64,000 bases of DNA from Bedellia somnulentella (GCA_963576735.1 OY755172.1:558001-622000), one strand, 5' to 3'. Shown: positions 19,227-31,590, counted from the stretch's first letter. Translations and numbers: made by a program. Notes: generated by a model not told the origin, from the letters alone.

Positions 19227-22075
19227 TCATGTGCGCGTTGGGTCCTTGTCGTTTAAAAAATCTTGAACACTGTAGTAAGATTTCTTTAAAAGCATGGCTT
19301 TAATTGCCTTTTTAAAAGATGCCACAGGCAATTCCAATATGTCAGAAGGGAGTTTATTGAACATTTTCAGGGATAGTCCCATAAAGGAGTTACTTACTTT
19401 ATTAAGTCTCCACTTCGGTACGTTAAGTTTCTCCTTATTCCGAGTGTTAACAGTATGCCTATCACTAACTTTACTAAATCGGCCTATATTCTTTTTGGCA
19501 TACATTAAATTCTCAAATATGTATTGGCAAGGGACAGTTAAAATGCCAATATCTTTAAATTTTTCGCGCAACGAATACCTCGACCTTAACATGTAAATAG
19601 ATCGGATAGCTCGCTTTTGTAAGACAAAAACTTTATGAACATCAGCCGCTTTACCCCATAATAAAATACCGTACGACATAATACTATGAAAATAACTGAA
19701 ATAAACAATGCGAGCTGTTTCTATGTCTGCTATTTCTCTAATCTTACGCACGGCATACGCTGCTGAGCTCAGCCTTTTAGAAAGTGTTAGTATATGGGGT
19801 CCCCATTGCAACTTAGAATCGATTGTTATCCCTAGGAATTTTGTCTCTTTCACTAATTCTACTTTTTCACTGTCAATAACAATATTGGCGTCAACTTGCC
19901 TAACATTCGGTAAAGTAAATTTAATACATTTAGTTTTTTTGGCATTCAGAACCAGGTTATTTACAGTAAACCAATGCAATTCCAGTGAGATAGCTTTATT
20001 TACGTCGTCAAGAGATGTAGAGGATCTCGCTACATTAAATATTAAAGATGTGTCATCTGCAAACATAACTATCTCAGAATACTTTTGTACCATAAATGGT
20101 AAATCATTAATATAAATCCGAAACAGTAATGGGCCAAGTATAGAACCTTGAGGAACGCCCATCTCTATTTCCGATCCTTTCGACGTGGTTCCATTAATAT
20201 CTACCTTTAAAATTCTTTTATCAAGATATGATGCCATTAATTTCAGTGCTTGCTCGTCAAAACCGTAATATTTAAGTTTAGTCAACGCTATTTCCTTTTT
20301 TACACAATCAAAAGCTTTTGTGAGGTCACAAAATATACCTAACGCATCCCGGGAGTTTTCCCATGAACTAAAAATATGTTTCATTAGTGACCCTCCTGCA
20401 TCTACAGTAGACCTACCTTTAGTAAAACCATATTGCTCGTCATGGAATATATTATTTTTATTGAAATATGAAAGCATTTGGTTGGACATGATTTTCTCGA
20501 AAACCTTACTGAGAACTGGTAAAATAGAAATAGGCCTATAGTTGGTAAAGTCCTGACTATCTCCTGATTTATGTAGTGGGATGAGCCTACTTAACTTCAT
20601 ACAGTCTGGAAATTCTCCTATATCTATACATTTATTAAAAAGTATCGTTAAATGGGGAGCGATTATATTTATTATTCTGTTTATGACGAAAACTGACATT
20701 CCTGTTATGTCTTCGGTTTTTTTAAGATTAATGGTTTTAAAATTTTTAATTATATCATTACTGTCAACATACTTGAAAGAAAACTGTGCTGTTGTTTTGG
20801 TAACATTTTGTTCCAACAACTCAAGAGCTTTTTGGGGACATGAATTTAATTTCTATGTTGTCTGAGTGGGGGTATTTATAAAATGATTTTCAAAAATGTC
20901 AGTAATTTGTGATCTTGACTGTATCAGTTCATTATCTAATAGGAAATTGAGATCATGCGGGGACTTTAGTTTTCCAGTTTCACTGTTAATTATTTTCCAG
21001 ACAGTCTTACTCTTGTTAGAAGAATTCTTAATTTTATGTTTTATGCATCTAGATTTAGCTTCACCACAAACTTTTTTGAAAATTTTTGAATAATTTCTGA
21101 CATAAATAATAAAATCTTGGTTGAAGTTATAGGACTTTTCTCTATAAATGTTATATAGGTGATCTCTACTTATTCTAATTCCAGCGGTGGCCCATTCAGC
21201 AAAAGAGCATTTTGTATTACATAGTATTACCTTAGTTTTAAAGATTTTGTTAAATTCTGTTTTTAGCTCATTGATGAAAGAAAGACAATTCTCTAATGTT
21301 TCACTGCTTCTCATTGGGGGGCTGATGCTAGACCTAATATTATTTTCAAATAAGCTAAGTTTTTTTTCAGTTATCTGTCTACATACAATTGACTTTTTCT
21401 TTTCAATGGTAAATTCTAAATTTATGAATTGTCCCTTGTGGTCTGAGGTAATGCTATCAAAAAGGAAGTGACCAGAGTAGTCACAATTGCAATAAATATT
21501 ATCTAAACATGTTGCAGAGGTCGAGGTAATTCGGGTTGGCTCATTAAATACATTTAGGAGATTAAATGATTGAAAAAATGTTAAGATTCTCTCCTTTACT
21601 AGACCCTCACCTAATAAGTCAACATTGAAATCCCCACAAACTACAACCTCTCTGGAACTGCGGGAAGCCATCCCCAAAGCATCCTCCATCGCTGCTTCAA
21701 AGATGTCATAGTTACCTTTGGGTGGGCGATATACACACAAAATTATATACTTGCTCAATTCAATGCATGAGATTTCTACATGTTGTTCAACAGAGAGCCT
21801 ACAGATGTCTTTTCTTTCTTTAAATTTAATGTCTACATATAATAGTATCATACTACCCCCACACATTATGGACTCTCTGTTAAAACAACTGCCCACCGTG
21901 TAATTCTTTAAACTAAAGTTCATTTGTTCTGTTTTTAACCAGTGTTCTGTCAAACAAAGAATTTTAACATTGTACTTATTAACGAATAACTCTAATTCTA
22001 ATAATTTGCAGGAAAGGCTCTGTATGTTCTGATGAACTAGTGAAATATATGCCTTTTCCTTTGTCTTACTACCTA
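19227..22075 (-). pseudogene. LINE ORF2: endonuclease plus reverse transcriptase
   Basis: ORF2 of the CR1/Daphne-type LINE. On transcription it would nick target DNA and reverse-transcribe the element RNA at the nick. The N-terminal AP-endonuclease includes HQNIQSLSCKLLELE (about 22030), EHWL, VYRPPKGNYD, VVCGDFNVDLL and SDHKGQF. The reverse transcriptase begins with PLHKSGDSQDFTNYRPISIL and includes GFTKGRST, IFCDLTKAFDCV, GVPQGSILGPLLF and the catalytic FADDT near 20050-20064. A single in-frame TAG at 20853-20855 separates the endonuclease half from the RT half; the frame is otherwise open. Whether the stop is an inactivating mutation or an assembly error cannot be told here. The upstream start overlaps the end of ORF1 in another frame. 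Confidence 0.8.
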
Positions 22076-22828
22076 GTTTAAAGCTAAATTTGCAGATACA
22101 TTAGTACTTGTACTAATAACTGCATCCAAGTCAGTTGAAATTGTTATGTTATTCAAATTAATAACATTATTGTATACTATATTACTAGCTAGTAACATAG
22201 CTAGACGTTTTTTAGAATAATCAGGTACTTTCAAGGTACTCTTAGTCATTAATGATTTCTTAATATAATTATTTATATTAAAATTAACAATTTTTTGCCT
22301 ATATCCCAAAGTCAAATTATATAGTAACATATTTAATTTATATATCCTAGTGTTAACCTTATAGCTAAGATGCTTGGAATATAGGAAGTCACTTATAATT
22401 ATTTTTCTAACATTTAAATTAACTAACCTCTCAAATGACTTCTTTAAGTCACTTGGATTCACCTTATTACTTGAACCTATTAAAATAACTAAAGTAGTAT
22501 TCGAGTCATATTGTTCTTTTAAAATAGAATTTATTATTTGAGAGTAACTTGCTCCGGGCATACAAGTATTTAAGATACATTGGTCTAATTCTTTGTTTAA
22601 ATGATGGCCAATGTTAACACCAAGAGAATCGGAGAAGACTAAAGTCCTCTGAGTCGACACACTTCTATTGTAGGCAAAAGTGGGCTTAACCATATTATTT
22701 CTATCATTTATGACAGTACTTACACTGTCACACTTATTGCAAAAACCAGATAGCGTTTCTACTGTTTTTATATTTTCTTTACTTAACTTAACGCAACCAA
22801 GCAAGCAAGTATACATACAAACAGGCAT
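22073..22828 (-). pseudogene. LINE ORF1 C-terminal part, SGNH-like
   Basis: 251 codons ending TAG just inside the start of ORF2. The region LVFSDSLGVNIGHHL resembles block I of SGNH esterases (GDS) and LVILIGSSNKVNP resembles block III. Such a domain is known in ORF1 of CR1-group LINEs, where it is thought to assist RNA or membrane binding. An upstream in-frame stop lies a few codons before the first ATG, and the N-terminal coiled coil or zinc finger expected of a full ORF1 is absent, so the copy is probably 5' truncated. Confidence 0.6.
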
Positions 22829-22830
22829 GC

Positions 22831-23091
22831 ATCCGCGTTCTATTTATACAATTTTTCTAACATAAAAATATCTGGTTAAAGAGATTTACGATATGTAAGA
22901 CTATAGATAAAGTTACTTCGGTCTTTTAAACCTTTGGAATAACGAGATTATAGTAAAAGATATAGTTGGTAAAAGCAAAAAATTAATAAATGATCGGTTT
23001 GGTATAAAAATCGAAATGACCTTTGAAAAATAACCTTACAAAATTAAAATGTTTTATTATAAGTTGCATACGACTTGATAAAACCAAATAG
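22831..23091. other. Noncoding, nothing recognised
   Basis: AT-rich flank of the LINE 5' end; I could not find a target-site duplication for it. Confidence 0.35.
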
Positions 23092-23366
23092 TGCCGTGTA
23101 GTGTCGGCTGTGCTGTGTAGTGTCGGCTTAGAATAACACTACCCCATTTCTTCCTTTGGGTAATCGCAAGAGGCGACTATGGGTATAGGGGCTTTTTAAG
23201 TGATTTTTGGGCGATGCGGTTTGAGACCCGTCACCAGAAACATCTATTATTACCATCCTTTCCCAATCAATTTCCAAAAGTGGCTGAGGATTTTTTTTCA
23301 TTCCAAAGCTCTGGCTACCCCGTCACGGGATTTATAGCCGTGAGTATATGTATGTATGTATGTACG
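23092..23366 (+). mobile_element. S1 SINE with doubled head
   Basis: The first ~17 bp (gtgtagtgtcggct) occur twice in tandem before the rest of the element. Confidence 0.85.
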
Positions 23367-23574
23367 ACTTGATAAACTCCTAAAGTGTTAATGCAATGTA
23401 ATAAGCATTATTTACTCTAAGTACACATCAATTGCGAATCTAGGATTAAATTGGCCTATAAATTGCGTGAAACTACCACTTTCCGCACGTTTACCGAGCT
23501 TTAGGTAATGGAGTAGACTAAACTTTGTTTCAATACGTATGTATTTTTAAGAGTGTAGAATATTTTAGTTAAAC

Positions 23575-23892
23575 GTAATAACTCAGTGTGTAAAACACCG
23601 CTTATCGTGTCGATTATGAGGGTTCAAATCCTGGGCCGGGCCTACACTAATTTTCTAAAGTCGTATGTAAAGGTTAATTTATCATGGTTTTTCCAGATAA
23701 GGGAAAACATCATGAGGAAACCCACATGACTACGTTGTATTTTGTCAGAGAGAGTGATCACGTGGGTACAATTTCCAAGAAAAACGTGGGTATCCTCAAC
23801 ACCAGGTGCCAATGTTACGTGAACTTCGGAAGTATTAAATAGTACCTCTGCCAACCTCTTCGGGAATATACGGCGGGAACGTTTAAGTTTGA
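23575..23892 (+). mobile_element. S2 SINE, tRNA-derived
   Basis: tRNA-like head with an A-box region taactcagtgtg and B box gggttcaaatcc, then the S2 body. That body contains gggaaaacatcatgaggaaa (motif shared by several lepidopteran SINEs), the cacgtgggtac block and the end cggcgggaacgttta. The tail is lost. Confidence 0.75.
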
Positions 23893-24452
23893 GTCAATCT
23901 AGCCAATTGTTTTAACTGTTTCTAATGATAGACTTACTTCAACACTCAGCCAGCCAGGTTATATGTGACATAAGCCGTTCAAAAATAATGTGTCTTTTTA
24001 TGAGCAATATTGTTTTCGAAGTCATTTTTATAGGCTTAATTACTGCCAATAAATAAATATTTAAATAAATTCAAAATCGGGCTGTGGAGTTGCCACAACT
24101 ATTTCAACCAGTATAATCACGTTTATCTTTTCGCCCAGATACTCGTGATGACGTCTTTCGAGTAATGTATCGTATATTGAGACGAGATGTTTTGAAAAAT
24201 TTGGGTCAATTACACTATAAACATGTTCTTTATAATATCGAGTTTGAACTGAATTATTTTAGATTCTTTAAATAGAATATAACTACAAACCCAATTGCCG
24301 AGTTGCTATAAAAAATGTATACTTAATGCAATGATTTGTTTACTATCAAAATTCGGACCGGAACTAAACCAAGTGGATTAAACTCACAACGTACATACAT
24401 ACATAGTCATAAACTCATGGCAATAATCATTAAAAAGGGTAGTACTGTTTTT
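23893..24452. other. Noncoding, nothing recognised
   Basis: No frame above background and no repeat recognised. Confidence 0.35.
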
Positions 24453-24458
24453 TTCTAT

Positions 24459-24839
24459 AACATGAACATAACATAAACGTTCACGCCCTTTATCCCCGAA
24501 GGGGTTGGCAGAGGTACCAATACTCCTGAACTCATGATATACCTGATGGCAAGCGCCATCTATTTTCCAGAGAAGGTACCCACGTTTTGCTTAGACAGTG
24601 TACTCACGTGATAGGGGGCAGGCCTATCGCCGTTTTGTACGAATACACTGTCACATGACTAAGTACAACTCAGCCATGTGGGTTTCCTCACAATGTTTTC
24701 CCTCACCGTTAACAACCATGATAAATTAACCACCCATATGACTTTAAAAAGACAAATTCGTGTAGGCCCGACCCAGGATTGGAACTCACGCCCTTCTGTT
24801 TTCGAGCGGGTATTCTACCCACTGGACTATCATGTCGCA
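24459..24839 (-). mobile_element. S2 SINE, nearly full length
   Basis: The minus-strand head reads gatagtccagtgggtagaat (A box), then the B box, body and TTATG-type tail (aacataacataaac on +). The B-box region is near 24776-24788. Confidence 0.8.
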
Positions 24840-24849
24840 TTTTTCAATA

Positions 24850-25257
24850 AATATAAAATAACAAGTAGTTTAGAATATGTAATATGATATAATATGAATT
24901 CAGTATATGTAATATGATAAAAGCAAGAAGTAAACATATGTGGAACCTTTGTTAGACAAACATATTTAGAATAGAAGATGGTTTTGGTCAACCGCCAAAT
25001 GGCTCTTGCAATAAATTCACATTTACAAAAACCGTATCACGCTTTATTAACATTTGCGCGAATAAAAGTTTTATGAGTGTCGTCGGTCGGTCGTAAAAAA
25101 CTTGTCAATTTGACTTTTTGTGAAACCCACAAATTCGCTTTCATGTCATAACAATCCTTGAAGGGTTCAACAGAAGAATACAAGTAAATAAACCACTTTA
25201 GGGTACTATAAAATATGTGCAGTGATATCGTATACAGTATGATAATAATTAACATTA
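24850..25257. other. Noncoding, nothing recognised
   Basis: Contains several short frames, none with a recognisable motif. Confidence 0.35.
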
Positions 25258-25506
25258 GCTGTGTAGTGTCGGCTTAGAATAGCACTACCCTATTTCTTCC
25301 GGTGGGTGTACGTAAGAGGCGACTAACGGACTTGGGGCTTTTTAAGGGATTTTTGGGCGATGCGGTTGGAGACCCATCACCAACAACCTTTGTACTACCA
25401 TCTTTTCCCCACTCAACTTCCAAAAGTGGCTGAGGAATTTCTTATTTCTCAGCTTTGGCTACCCTTTTAGGGATTTATAGCCGTGAGTATATGTATGTAT
25501 GTATGT
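25258..25506 (+). mobile_element. S1 SINE, full length
   Basis: Complete unit with TATG tail. Confidence 0.85.
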
Positions 25507-26441
25507 AATAATTAACATTATGCATGTTTCTTTTCAGAAATGCCTTTGACCCTTTCAATGTATATTCTTCTTATTCGTATTCGTGTGAGAGTGTCAAATC
25601 TTCATAGTGCATGCAGCCAATGCTTCACGACCGCTATCGCTTTAGGCGTTGCCTTCAGCAAGTCTTCAATGTATATGTAAAGAATAGAAGAGTTATTTGA
25701 ATAAATGTTAATATTTCGAGATAATACATAATAACGAAGAAAACAAAAGCACAGATCATTATTCCAAAAATAAGAAATGAGCTGAAAAGAAATGAGAAAT
25801 GAACTCAGAAATCAGAAATACTTGGATCAAATACTGTAGCGGGATATTCACACCATCGCATCACCACTTCCAATAATTTTGATAATTATTGAGTCTTTCC
25901 TTGTTGTTACGATACAGAATATTTTAAAAAACAATTTATATTCCCTCCTTTTTGTTAAGATTTTAATTTTTATCTATTTCACCCTGTCATTATTTAATTA
26001 CAATCCCTTTTCAAGAAACGCTGTCACTTTCGACTCCTCCAACCGCATTCCTTCCCATTTTAAGTTCAGGAGAAATAATGTGCACTGTGGTTCAAACATC
26101 AAAGAATTCCTAATGAAATTTCAGCGGGCGGTTAACTTTTAATTGCTGTCGGCTCGCCGCCGTGTAGCTCTACGGGACACCAACAACCGTAGCGGGGAGC
26201 AAACGCTCAATGGTATAATGTACAATTAAATGTACATAATACCCAACAAAATAAAACGGGGACAAGTGCACTCACTCAACTACAACGTTGTTACGTAAAT
26301 GTGATAAAGTGTGATCAGATAGTGAATCATAATCAAGTAAAATTAAGTAAATTGTAACAAAACTATATACTACGTACTATTTTGGCTGTAACTTTTACAA
26401 ATAAAAATTATGGGCCTAGAAGAATACTACGACTTAATAAC
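25507..26441. other. Unassigned stretch
   Basis: Includes an 87-codon frame at 25879-26142 (hydrophobic first half) that I do not recognise, and a GC-richer patch at 26150-26210 (cggctcgccgccgtgtagct). No splice structure or homology seen. Confidence 0.3.
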
Positions 26442-26780
26442 AACATAACATAACATAAGGAGTTGGCAGAGGTACTAATACTTCTGAACATCACGTGACT
26501 TTGTCACCTGGTGTTCAGAGTACCCACGTTTTTCATGGACAGTGTACTAACGTGATAGGGGGCAGGCCTATCGCCGTTTTGTACGAATACACTGTCAAAT
26601 GACTAAGTACAACTCAGCCATGTGGGTTTCCTCACGATGTTTTCCCTCACCGTTAACAACTATGATAAATTAACCTCACATATGTCTTTAGAAAAGATAA
26701 ATTGGTGTAGGCCCGACCCAGGATTTGAACACTAGTCGTTTGCACGATAACCGAGTGTTCTACCCACTGGGCTATCACGG
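26442..26780 (-). mobile_element. S2 SINE, tail-proximal deletion
   Basis: Head gatagcccagtgggtag and B box gttcaaatcctgggtc on the minus strand; CATAA tail at 26442-26458. The usual cgttcacgccgtataccc block next to the tail is missing. Confidence 0.8.
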
Positions 26781-26977
26781 TTGGTTAATAACAAATACCT
26801 ACGATAAATTTGTATTCGATACCGATTGATTAGTAGATCGAAAAAATATGAAGATTTGATTCTATCTTAATATATTGTATTAATTTAACCTTTAGAATGC
26901 ATAATGAACATTAATTTATATCTTCTAAAATAGAAACTTTCTTTCACAAATATATTCGCGGAACTGAAAAACGACTT

Positions 26978-27125
26978 ATAGAATAGAATAGAATAGAATA
27001 ACTCTTTATTGTACATCAAACACAAATTTACGTTAGAAATTACTTACGATTCACATGTAAAAATATTGTTTAATGACGCGCAGCCTGTGACGTCTATTCC
27101 ACGATAATGTGGCTGGGAAGGACTA
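26978..27125 (-). mobile_element. LINE 3' end with TATTC repeats
   Basis: On the minus strand, gtacaataaagagtta leads into about four TATTC units (26978-27000 on + as gaatagaatag). The AATAAA-like signal plus pentanucleotide tail suggests a non-LTR 3' end; no coding sequence remains. Confidence 0.45.
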
Positions 27126-27902
27126 TAAAAGCTAAACAAATGTTGAATGCCCGATATTCTTTACTATACGAGTATTTGGTTACAACGTCAACATTATTCT
27201 TTCTAATATAAACAAAATTTATTCGCGATCGCTGTCCTATACTTATACTTCATTTGGTGCTTATAACACAAACCGTAGTTTTAGCAATTTCGCAGAACAG
27301 TGAAGTTTAATTTTGACATAATATTATGACTATTTAGCAATACATATTAAATAAATCTCTTTGTAGGAGATTAGTTAATGTATATTTTTGCTGAAATCCT
27401 AAGTAAGTTTCATCAAAGTTAGAGAAGATCCACTTTATTGTGATGTTTGCTTACCAACATAACAATATTATTCAAATCAATACGTTATTTTAGTCTAAAC
27501 AGCTTCAACGTTTCATTATTTCATCTTATATTTGAAACTGTAACACGAACTGTCGGACATAAATATCATAGTTGATAAAATATGGTGTTCTGACAAAGAC
27601 ATATTGGTGTGAAACAAAATCGAAAATCGTAGCAACAATGGAGTATGCACTCAGTTGTAACGTTGTTCCATCAAACGCAATAAAAAACGTTTTCGTAGCA
27701 AAAAAGACTGCCTCTGCAAAGTTGCTCCGTCGTAAAATAGAAAATAAAAGTCATAACTACCATACGAGTATAATCGATGTAGCACCATAAATCGAGTTTA
27801 ATGTTGAAATGACTCTCTCTGACCAATGCGAAGCTGTTAACTTACCTCAGAATCTTTATAAAAATACAAAATGCCAGCCAGTTAACTGAAATTTAAGTAT
27901 TA
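27126..27902. other. Noncoding, nothing recognised
   Basis: A 72-codon frame at 27572-27790 shows no motif I recognise. Confidence 0.3.
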
Positions 27903-28137
27903 GTGCGAACTGTCGCCTTAGAATAGCACTACCCCATTTCTCCCGGTGGGTGTTCGTAAAAGGGGCTATTGGGGCTTTTAAATGATTTTTGGGCGATGCG
28001 GTTGGAGACCCATCACCAACAACATTTATATTACCATCTTTTCCCCACTCAACTTTCCAAAAGTGGCTGAGGAATTTCTAATTCCTTAGCTCTGGCTACT
28101 CCTTCTAGGGATATATAGCCGTGAGTATATGTGTGTA
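27903..28137 (+). mobile_element. S1 SINE, slightly truncated head
   Basis: Starts gcgaactgtcgccttag; a short deletion removes part of the gcgactaacggt block. Confidence 0.8.
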
Positions 28138-28221
28138 GTGTGAAGTCTTTTTGTGTCTTATGATTATGAAATAGTTGAGTTAATTTTAAAAATATGCACA
28201 TGTTTGTCATTTATGACTCAA

Positions 28222-28940
28222 CTTAAATGTTTACGCCGTATACCCCCGAAGGGGTCAGCAGAGGTACTAAAACTTCTGAACATCAAGTGATATTGTCAGC
28301 TGGTGATAGTATACCCACGTTGTGTTCTCACCTCTCTCTCAGCCCATATATGTCCCCACCAAGAGGCTCGAGCATACCCTATATAGGGCGATTTGGCCTT
28401 AGTCCACCACCCTGGCCTATTGTGGGTTGGCAGACTAACGACTACTACCGTAATAGTAGCCGGTACCGACGGCTCTACGTGCCCTCCGAAGCACGGAATC
28501 ATCCTAATTTTCGGATTATCAGGTGATTCAAGCTTGCAATATCCTTCGAATTTGGGTTAAATCTTGCAAATTAAATTTGTAAGTTTATCACCCCCCGGGG
28601 ATCGAACCCGAGACCTTCGTACTTGAAACCAAGCGCTTAAGCGCGATAACACGGAGGCAGTTCTCACACAACCTCAAAAAATATATTTGTAAGAGTTTGG
28701 CTCCTCCTTCAGGAGATAGTGAGCAGGACTATGGCCGTTAGGTACGAATAAACTGTCTCATGACTAAGTACAACTTAGCTATGTGGTTTTCTTCACGATG
28801 TTTTCGCTCACCGTCAAAAACCATGATGAATTTACCACATATTGACTCTAGAAAAGACTCATTGGTGTTGGCCCGACTCGGGGTTTGAATCGAAACTTGT
28901 ATGGTTGACGGGCGGCTTCTTATCCCTTCAGCTATCGCGG
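28222..28940 (-). mobile_element. S2 SINE interrupted by another SINE
   Basis: Tail-side part at 28222-28318 and head-side part at about 28692-28940 (diverged A box near 28925-28940, B-box region gtttgaatcg), split by the element 28319-28691. Confidence 0.7.
28319..28691 (-). mobile_element. S3 SINE, tRNA-derived, nested in S2
   Basis: The minus-strand head has ctccgtgttatcgcgcttaa followed by B box gggttcgatcccc. The body contains gtgcttcggagggcacgt and gtagtcgttagtctgcc, blocks of a type common in lepidopteran SINEs. Only one copy in the window. Confidence 0.7.
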
Positions 28941-28944
28941 TTTT

Positions 28945-29420
28945 CATGTGTAAAAACCTACATATAAAACACAACCCTAAAATCAAATCAAATACGTATC
29001 TAAGCATTATGTCCTCGCATATCTAAACGACGTCGTATAACAATGAACTCAAGTGTGTTGATCTCCAGCCCCAGTCGAGAGGTCGGTAATGAGTCTCTTC
29101 GATAGCGCGCTATAGCGCCGAACAATGAATATGCTAATATTTTCACAACTACCGTCAGTTTAGCCACTCAATGCTACGGGTGTGAGAGAAAATCTAACAA
29201 ATTGGATGCATCAAAGTGTTGTAAAGTTAATATCTACATCGAATTTCGTATAGACTGACATACATGCATATTTTGTAGGGTTTTTGTACGTAAATGAGAA
29301 CTAACGACGTAATTTTGTAGTATGCGATTTAAATACTCAACAACGATTGTAAGCATTGTAATTATTTTACGTTGTGTAAATGACGTGATTCTTATATGTA
29401 AGCGTCGGATAAGTATAGAG
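28945..29420. other. Noncoding, nothing recognised
   Basis: AT-rich; no repeat or convincing frame. Confidence 0.35.
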
Positions 29421-29913
29421 ACGACATGATAGTCCAATGGGTAGAACACTCGCCCGAAAAAGGAAGGGCGTGAGTTCAAATCCCGGCTATGCTCAAGGTC
29501 ATATGTGTAAATAAAAGATGAATAAAGGAAAGAGAAATTTCGACACTAGTGGGGTACGAACCCGCGACCTCGGGTATACGCCCCCGTATCCGACCGTCCC
29601 CGTCGTTTCCTTTATTCATCTTTTATTTATTAGTAATAATCCCCACATGAGGTTTTCATGTCAAAAACATTCAAATTATGTCATATGTGTGGTAATTTGA
29701 CGGTGAGGGAAAACATCGTGAGGAAACTCAAATGGTTACGCTATACGCCCCCTATCACGTGAGTACACTGTCCAAGCAAAACGTGGGTGCCTTCTATGGA
29801 CACTAGATGGCGCTGCCATGTGAGTTCAAAAGTATTAGTACCTCCATAGTACCTCTGCCAACCCCTTCGGGGATAAATGGTGTGAACGTTTATGTTATGT
29901 TTATGTTATGTAA
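29421..29913 (+). mobile_element. S2 SINE interrupted by an S5 insertion
   Basis: Head gatagtccaatgggtagaac, B box gagttcaaatcccgg at about 29472-29486, body resuming at 29691 and tail of TTATG repeats at about 29890-29913. The insertion 29509-29679 is flanked by an 11-bp duplication. Confidence 0.85.
29509..29679 (-). mobile_element. S5-derived insertion with 22-bp inverted repeats
   Basis: A 171-bp insertion flanked by gtcatatgtgt (29498-29508 and 29680-29690... offset by one base on the right). It contains a perfect 22-bp inverted repeat (29510-29531 and 29606-29627) around a 74-bp core with a B-box-like gggttcgtacccc. The left part matches the tail side of the S5 copy at 46150-46253. Confidence 0.75.
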
Positions 29914-30429
29914 TCATAGAGATTTTAATTCTTTCGGTTTTTCTAATTATTAAAGGAGCATTCTTAAGAAACAATTCGATTAGCGACACCTGACAGACAA
30001 ACCATTTTTAAATGAACTGATTTCTCCTTCTAATAAATATTGGGGACATTCTGATAAGAAAGTATGGTTTTTCGATCCATGTTATTCACTGCATTTTAAA
30101 TTATGTATAACAGAAGGTTTTAACATTATTTATAATAAAAACAACTTCTAAAATGATTTAATATTGTAAACGCCAGAAGCAGGCTAGATTTTGTCATTCA
30201 ACCACTTGTAAATGAAACTTTCGAATTAAGTCAAAACTTCGCAACAGTTCGCCTCTTTTATTATAAGTGAGAGTCTTTCATCTTATAATATCCGAAAGGA
30301 ATGTCCGCTGAAAACAAAAGTTACAAACTTTCAGCAACAGACCCGTTGGAGGATCTGCTTCTATTATATGAACTAACTTGAAACTTGACAAAAAATCTTT
30401 GTAGGGTGATAAGTTCATTATAAATAACA
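29914..30429. other. Noncoding, nothing recognised
   Basis: AT-rich; no repeat or frame recognised. Confidence 0.35.
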
Positions 30430-30659
30430 TACAAAACTACATAAATATACTCACGGCCATAAATCCCAAAGGATCAGCCAGAGCTTTACAGCTAGAAACT
30501 CATCAGAGCGTGAAGTTGATAGGGGACAAGATGGTAGAAATAAAATATTGTTGGTAATGTGTCTCCAACCACATCTCCCAAAAACCACTTAGAAATGACC
30601 ATTATCCTTACAAGACCCGTGGAAAGGGCTAGTGACATTCTAAACCGGCTCTACACGGC
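30430..30659 (-). mobile_element. S1 SINE, diverged
   Basis: Full length but with scattered substitutions and small deletions; the head ends gctctacacggc. Confidence 0.7.
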
Positions 30660-31130
30660 GAATGTAATAAACGATTTGTTTGAATATTTTACATAAACAA
30701 ATCTGTTGGTTGAAGTCGCTACGTTATCGCTTCAGGTATGCTTGCACAAGCTTACACCTCTATAATTTTCATGAAATAATGAGAGAGATTGCATTTGTAA
30801 GCTTAGCTGAGCGTATTATTCAAGCGGTGAGATCCAACGATGTTTGAAAGGCATTTACGGCTGCATACGAGTGTTTTCTACATACATTTAAATTTAATAT
30901 TTGAATATTTTGATTCATAATCTTAATTCATAATATTAAATTCATCGTTTGCTAAGTTAAGTTAATATTTATTACTTTTAAACTTAATTTTGTACTCTGG
31001 ACATTTAAATTATATTAAAGTTTGTATATTATAAGTGAGATGAGTGATAAAGATTTGGACCATCCATTTCCTCCCATTCTAAGTCTTGCTAGCACATTCA
31101 ATCTTATTTTTCTTTTTATCAATACCCTTG
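30660..31130. other. Noncoding, nothing recognised
   Basis: AT-rich; no repeat or frame recognised. Confidence 0.35.
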
Positions 31131-31590
31131 TTGAATAAGACCGTGGGCCTCCGCATACCTTTCACATATGCCCAACAGTTTATTATGAGTATTGATCGAA
31201 GGGCACAGCCGCACCATGTCATATGAATAACTTATGTTGTTAACAAAGGTACCGTCAACAGAGCAACCGACTCCGGCGCTGCTGAGCTCCTAGATCAACT
31301 CATTCATGTACAGATTGAAAAGTGTAGGTGAGCTTACACCCCCCTGCCTAACTCCACATTCCAATCTGTACATGCTTGAGTGCTCGCCTGACCATTTAAC
31401 ACAGTTCATTTGATTAGCATACCAGTATTTTAATAAAGATATGTACTCATGAGACACAGTAGTACTCTCAGATAGCTTTTTCCAAAGGACGTCGTATTGA
31501 ACTAAATCGAAAGCCTTCGAAAGGTCCAGAAAAACAGCATACACAGGTGTATCCCTACTAGTATAGTACTGGACAGTCTGCTTGAGGCAG
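31131..31590 (-). mobile_element. LINE reverse-transcriptase fragment, decayed
   Basis: The minus strand encodes YAVFLDLSKAFDLVQYDVLW, then ECGVRQGGVSSPTLFNLYMN, an in-frame TAG, and NNISYSYDMV where the catalytic YADD should be. This is the palm part of a non-LTR RT with its active site mutated. Only about 150 codons remain. The right edge abuts the RLE-type copy at 31594. Confidence 0.7.

Larger units (their letters stand above)
18857..22830 (-). mobile_element. CR1/Daphne-type LINE, nearly complete
   Basis: A non-LTR retrotransposon on the minus strand. It has an ORF1 remnant with an SGNH-like domain (22073-22828), ORF2 with AP endonuclease and reverse transcriptase (19227-about 22075), and a 3' UTR (18857-19226) that also occurs at 146-224, 528-722, 46411-46562 and perhaps 56561-56625. 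No RNase H or restriction-like endonuclease is present. The ORF2 C-terminus ending SYYSVQDFLNDKD is of the type seen in insect CR1-like elements. The 5' end looks truncated inside ORF1. Confidence 0.8.

Noticed and set aside
25879..26142. 87-codon frame as a gene
   Set aside because: No motif, no splice signals and low-complexity hydrophobic start; not distinguishable from chance.
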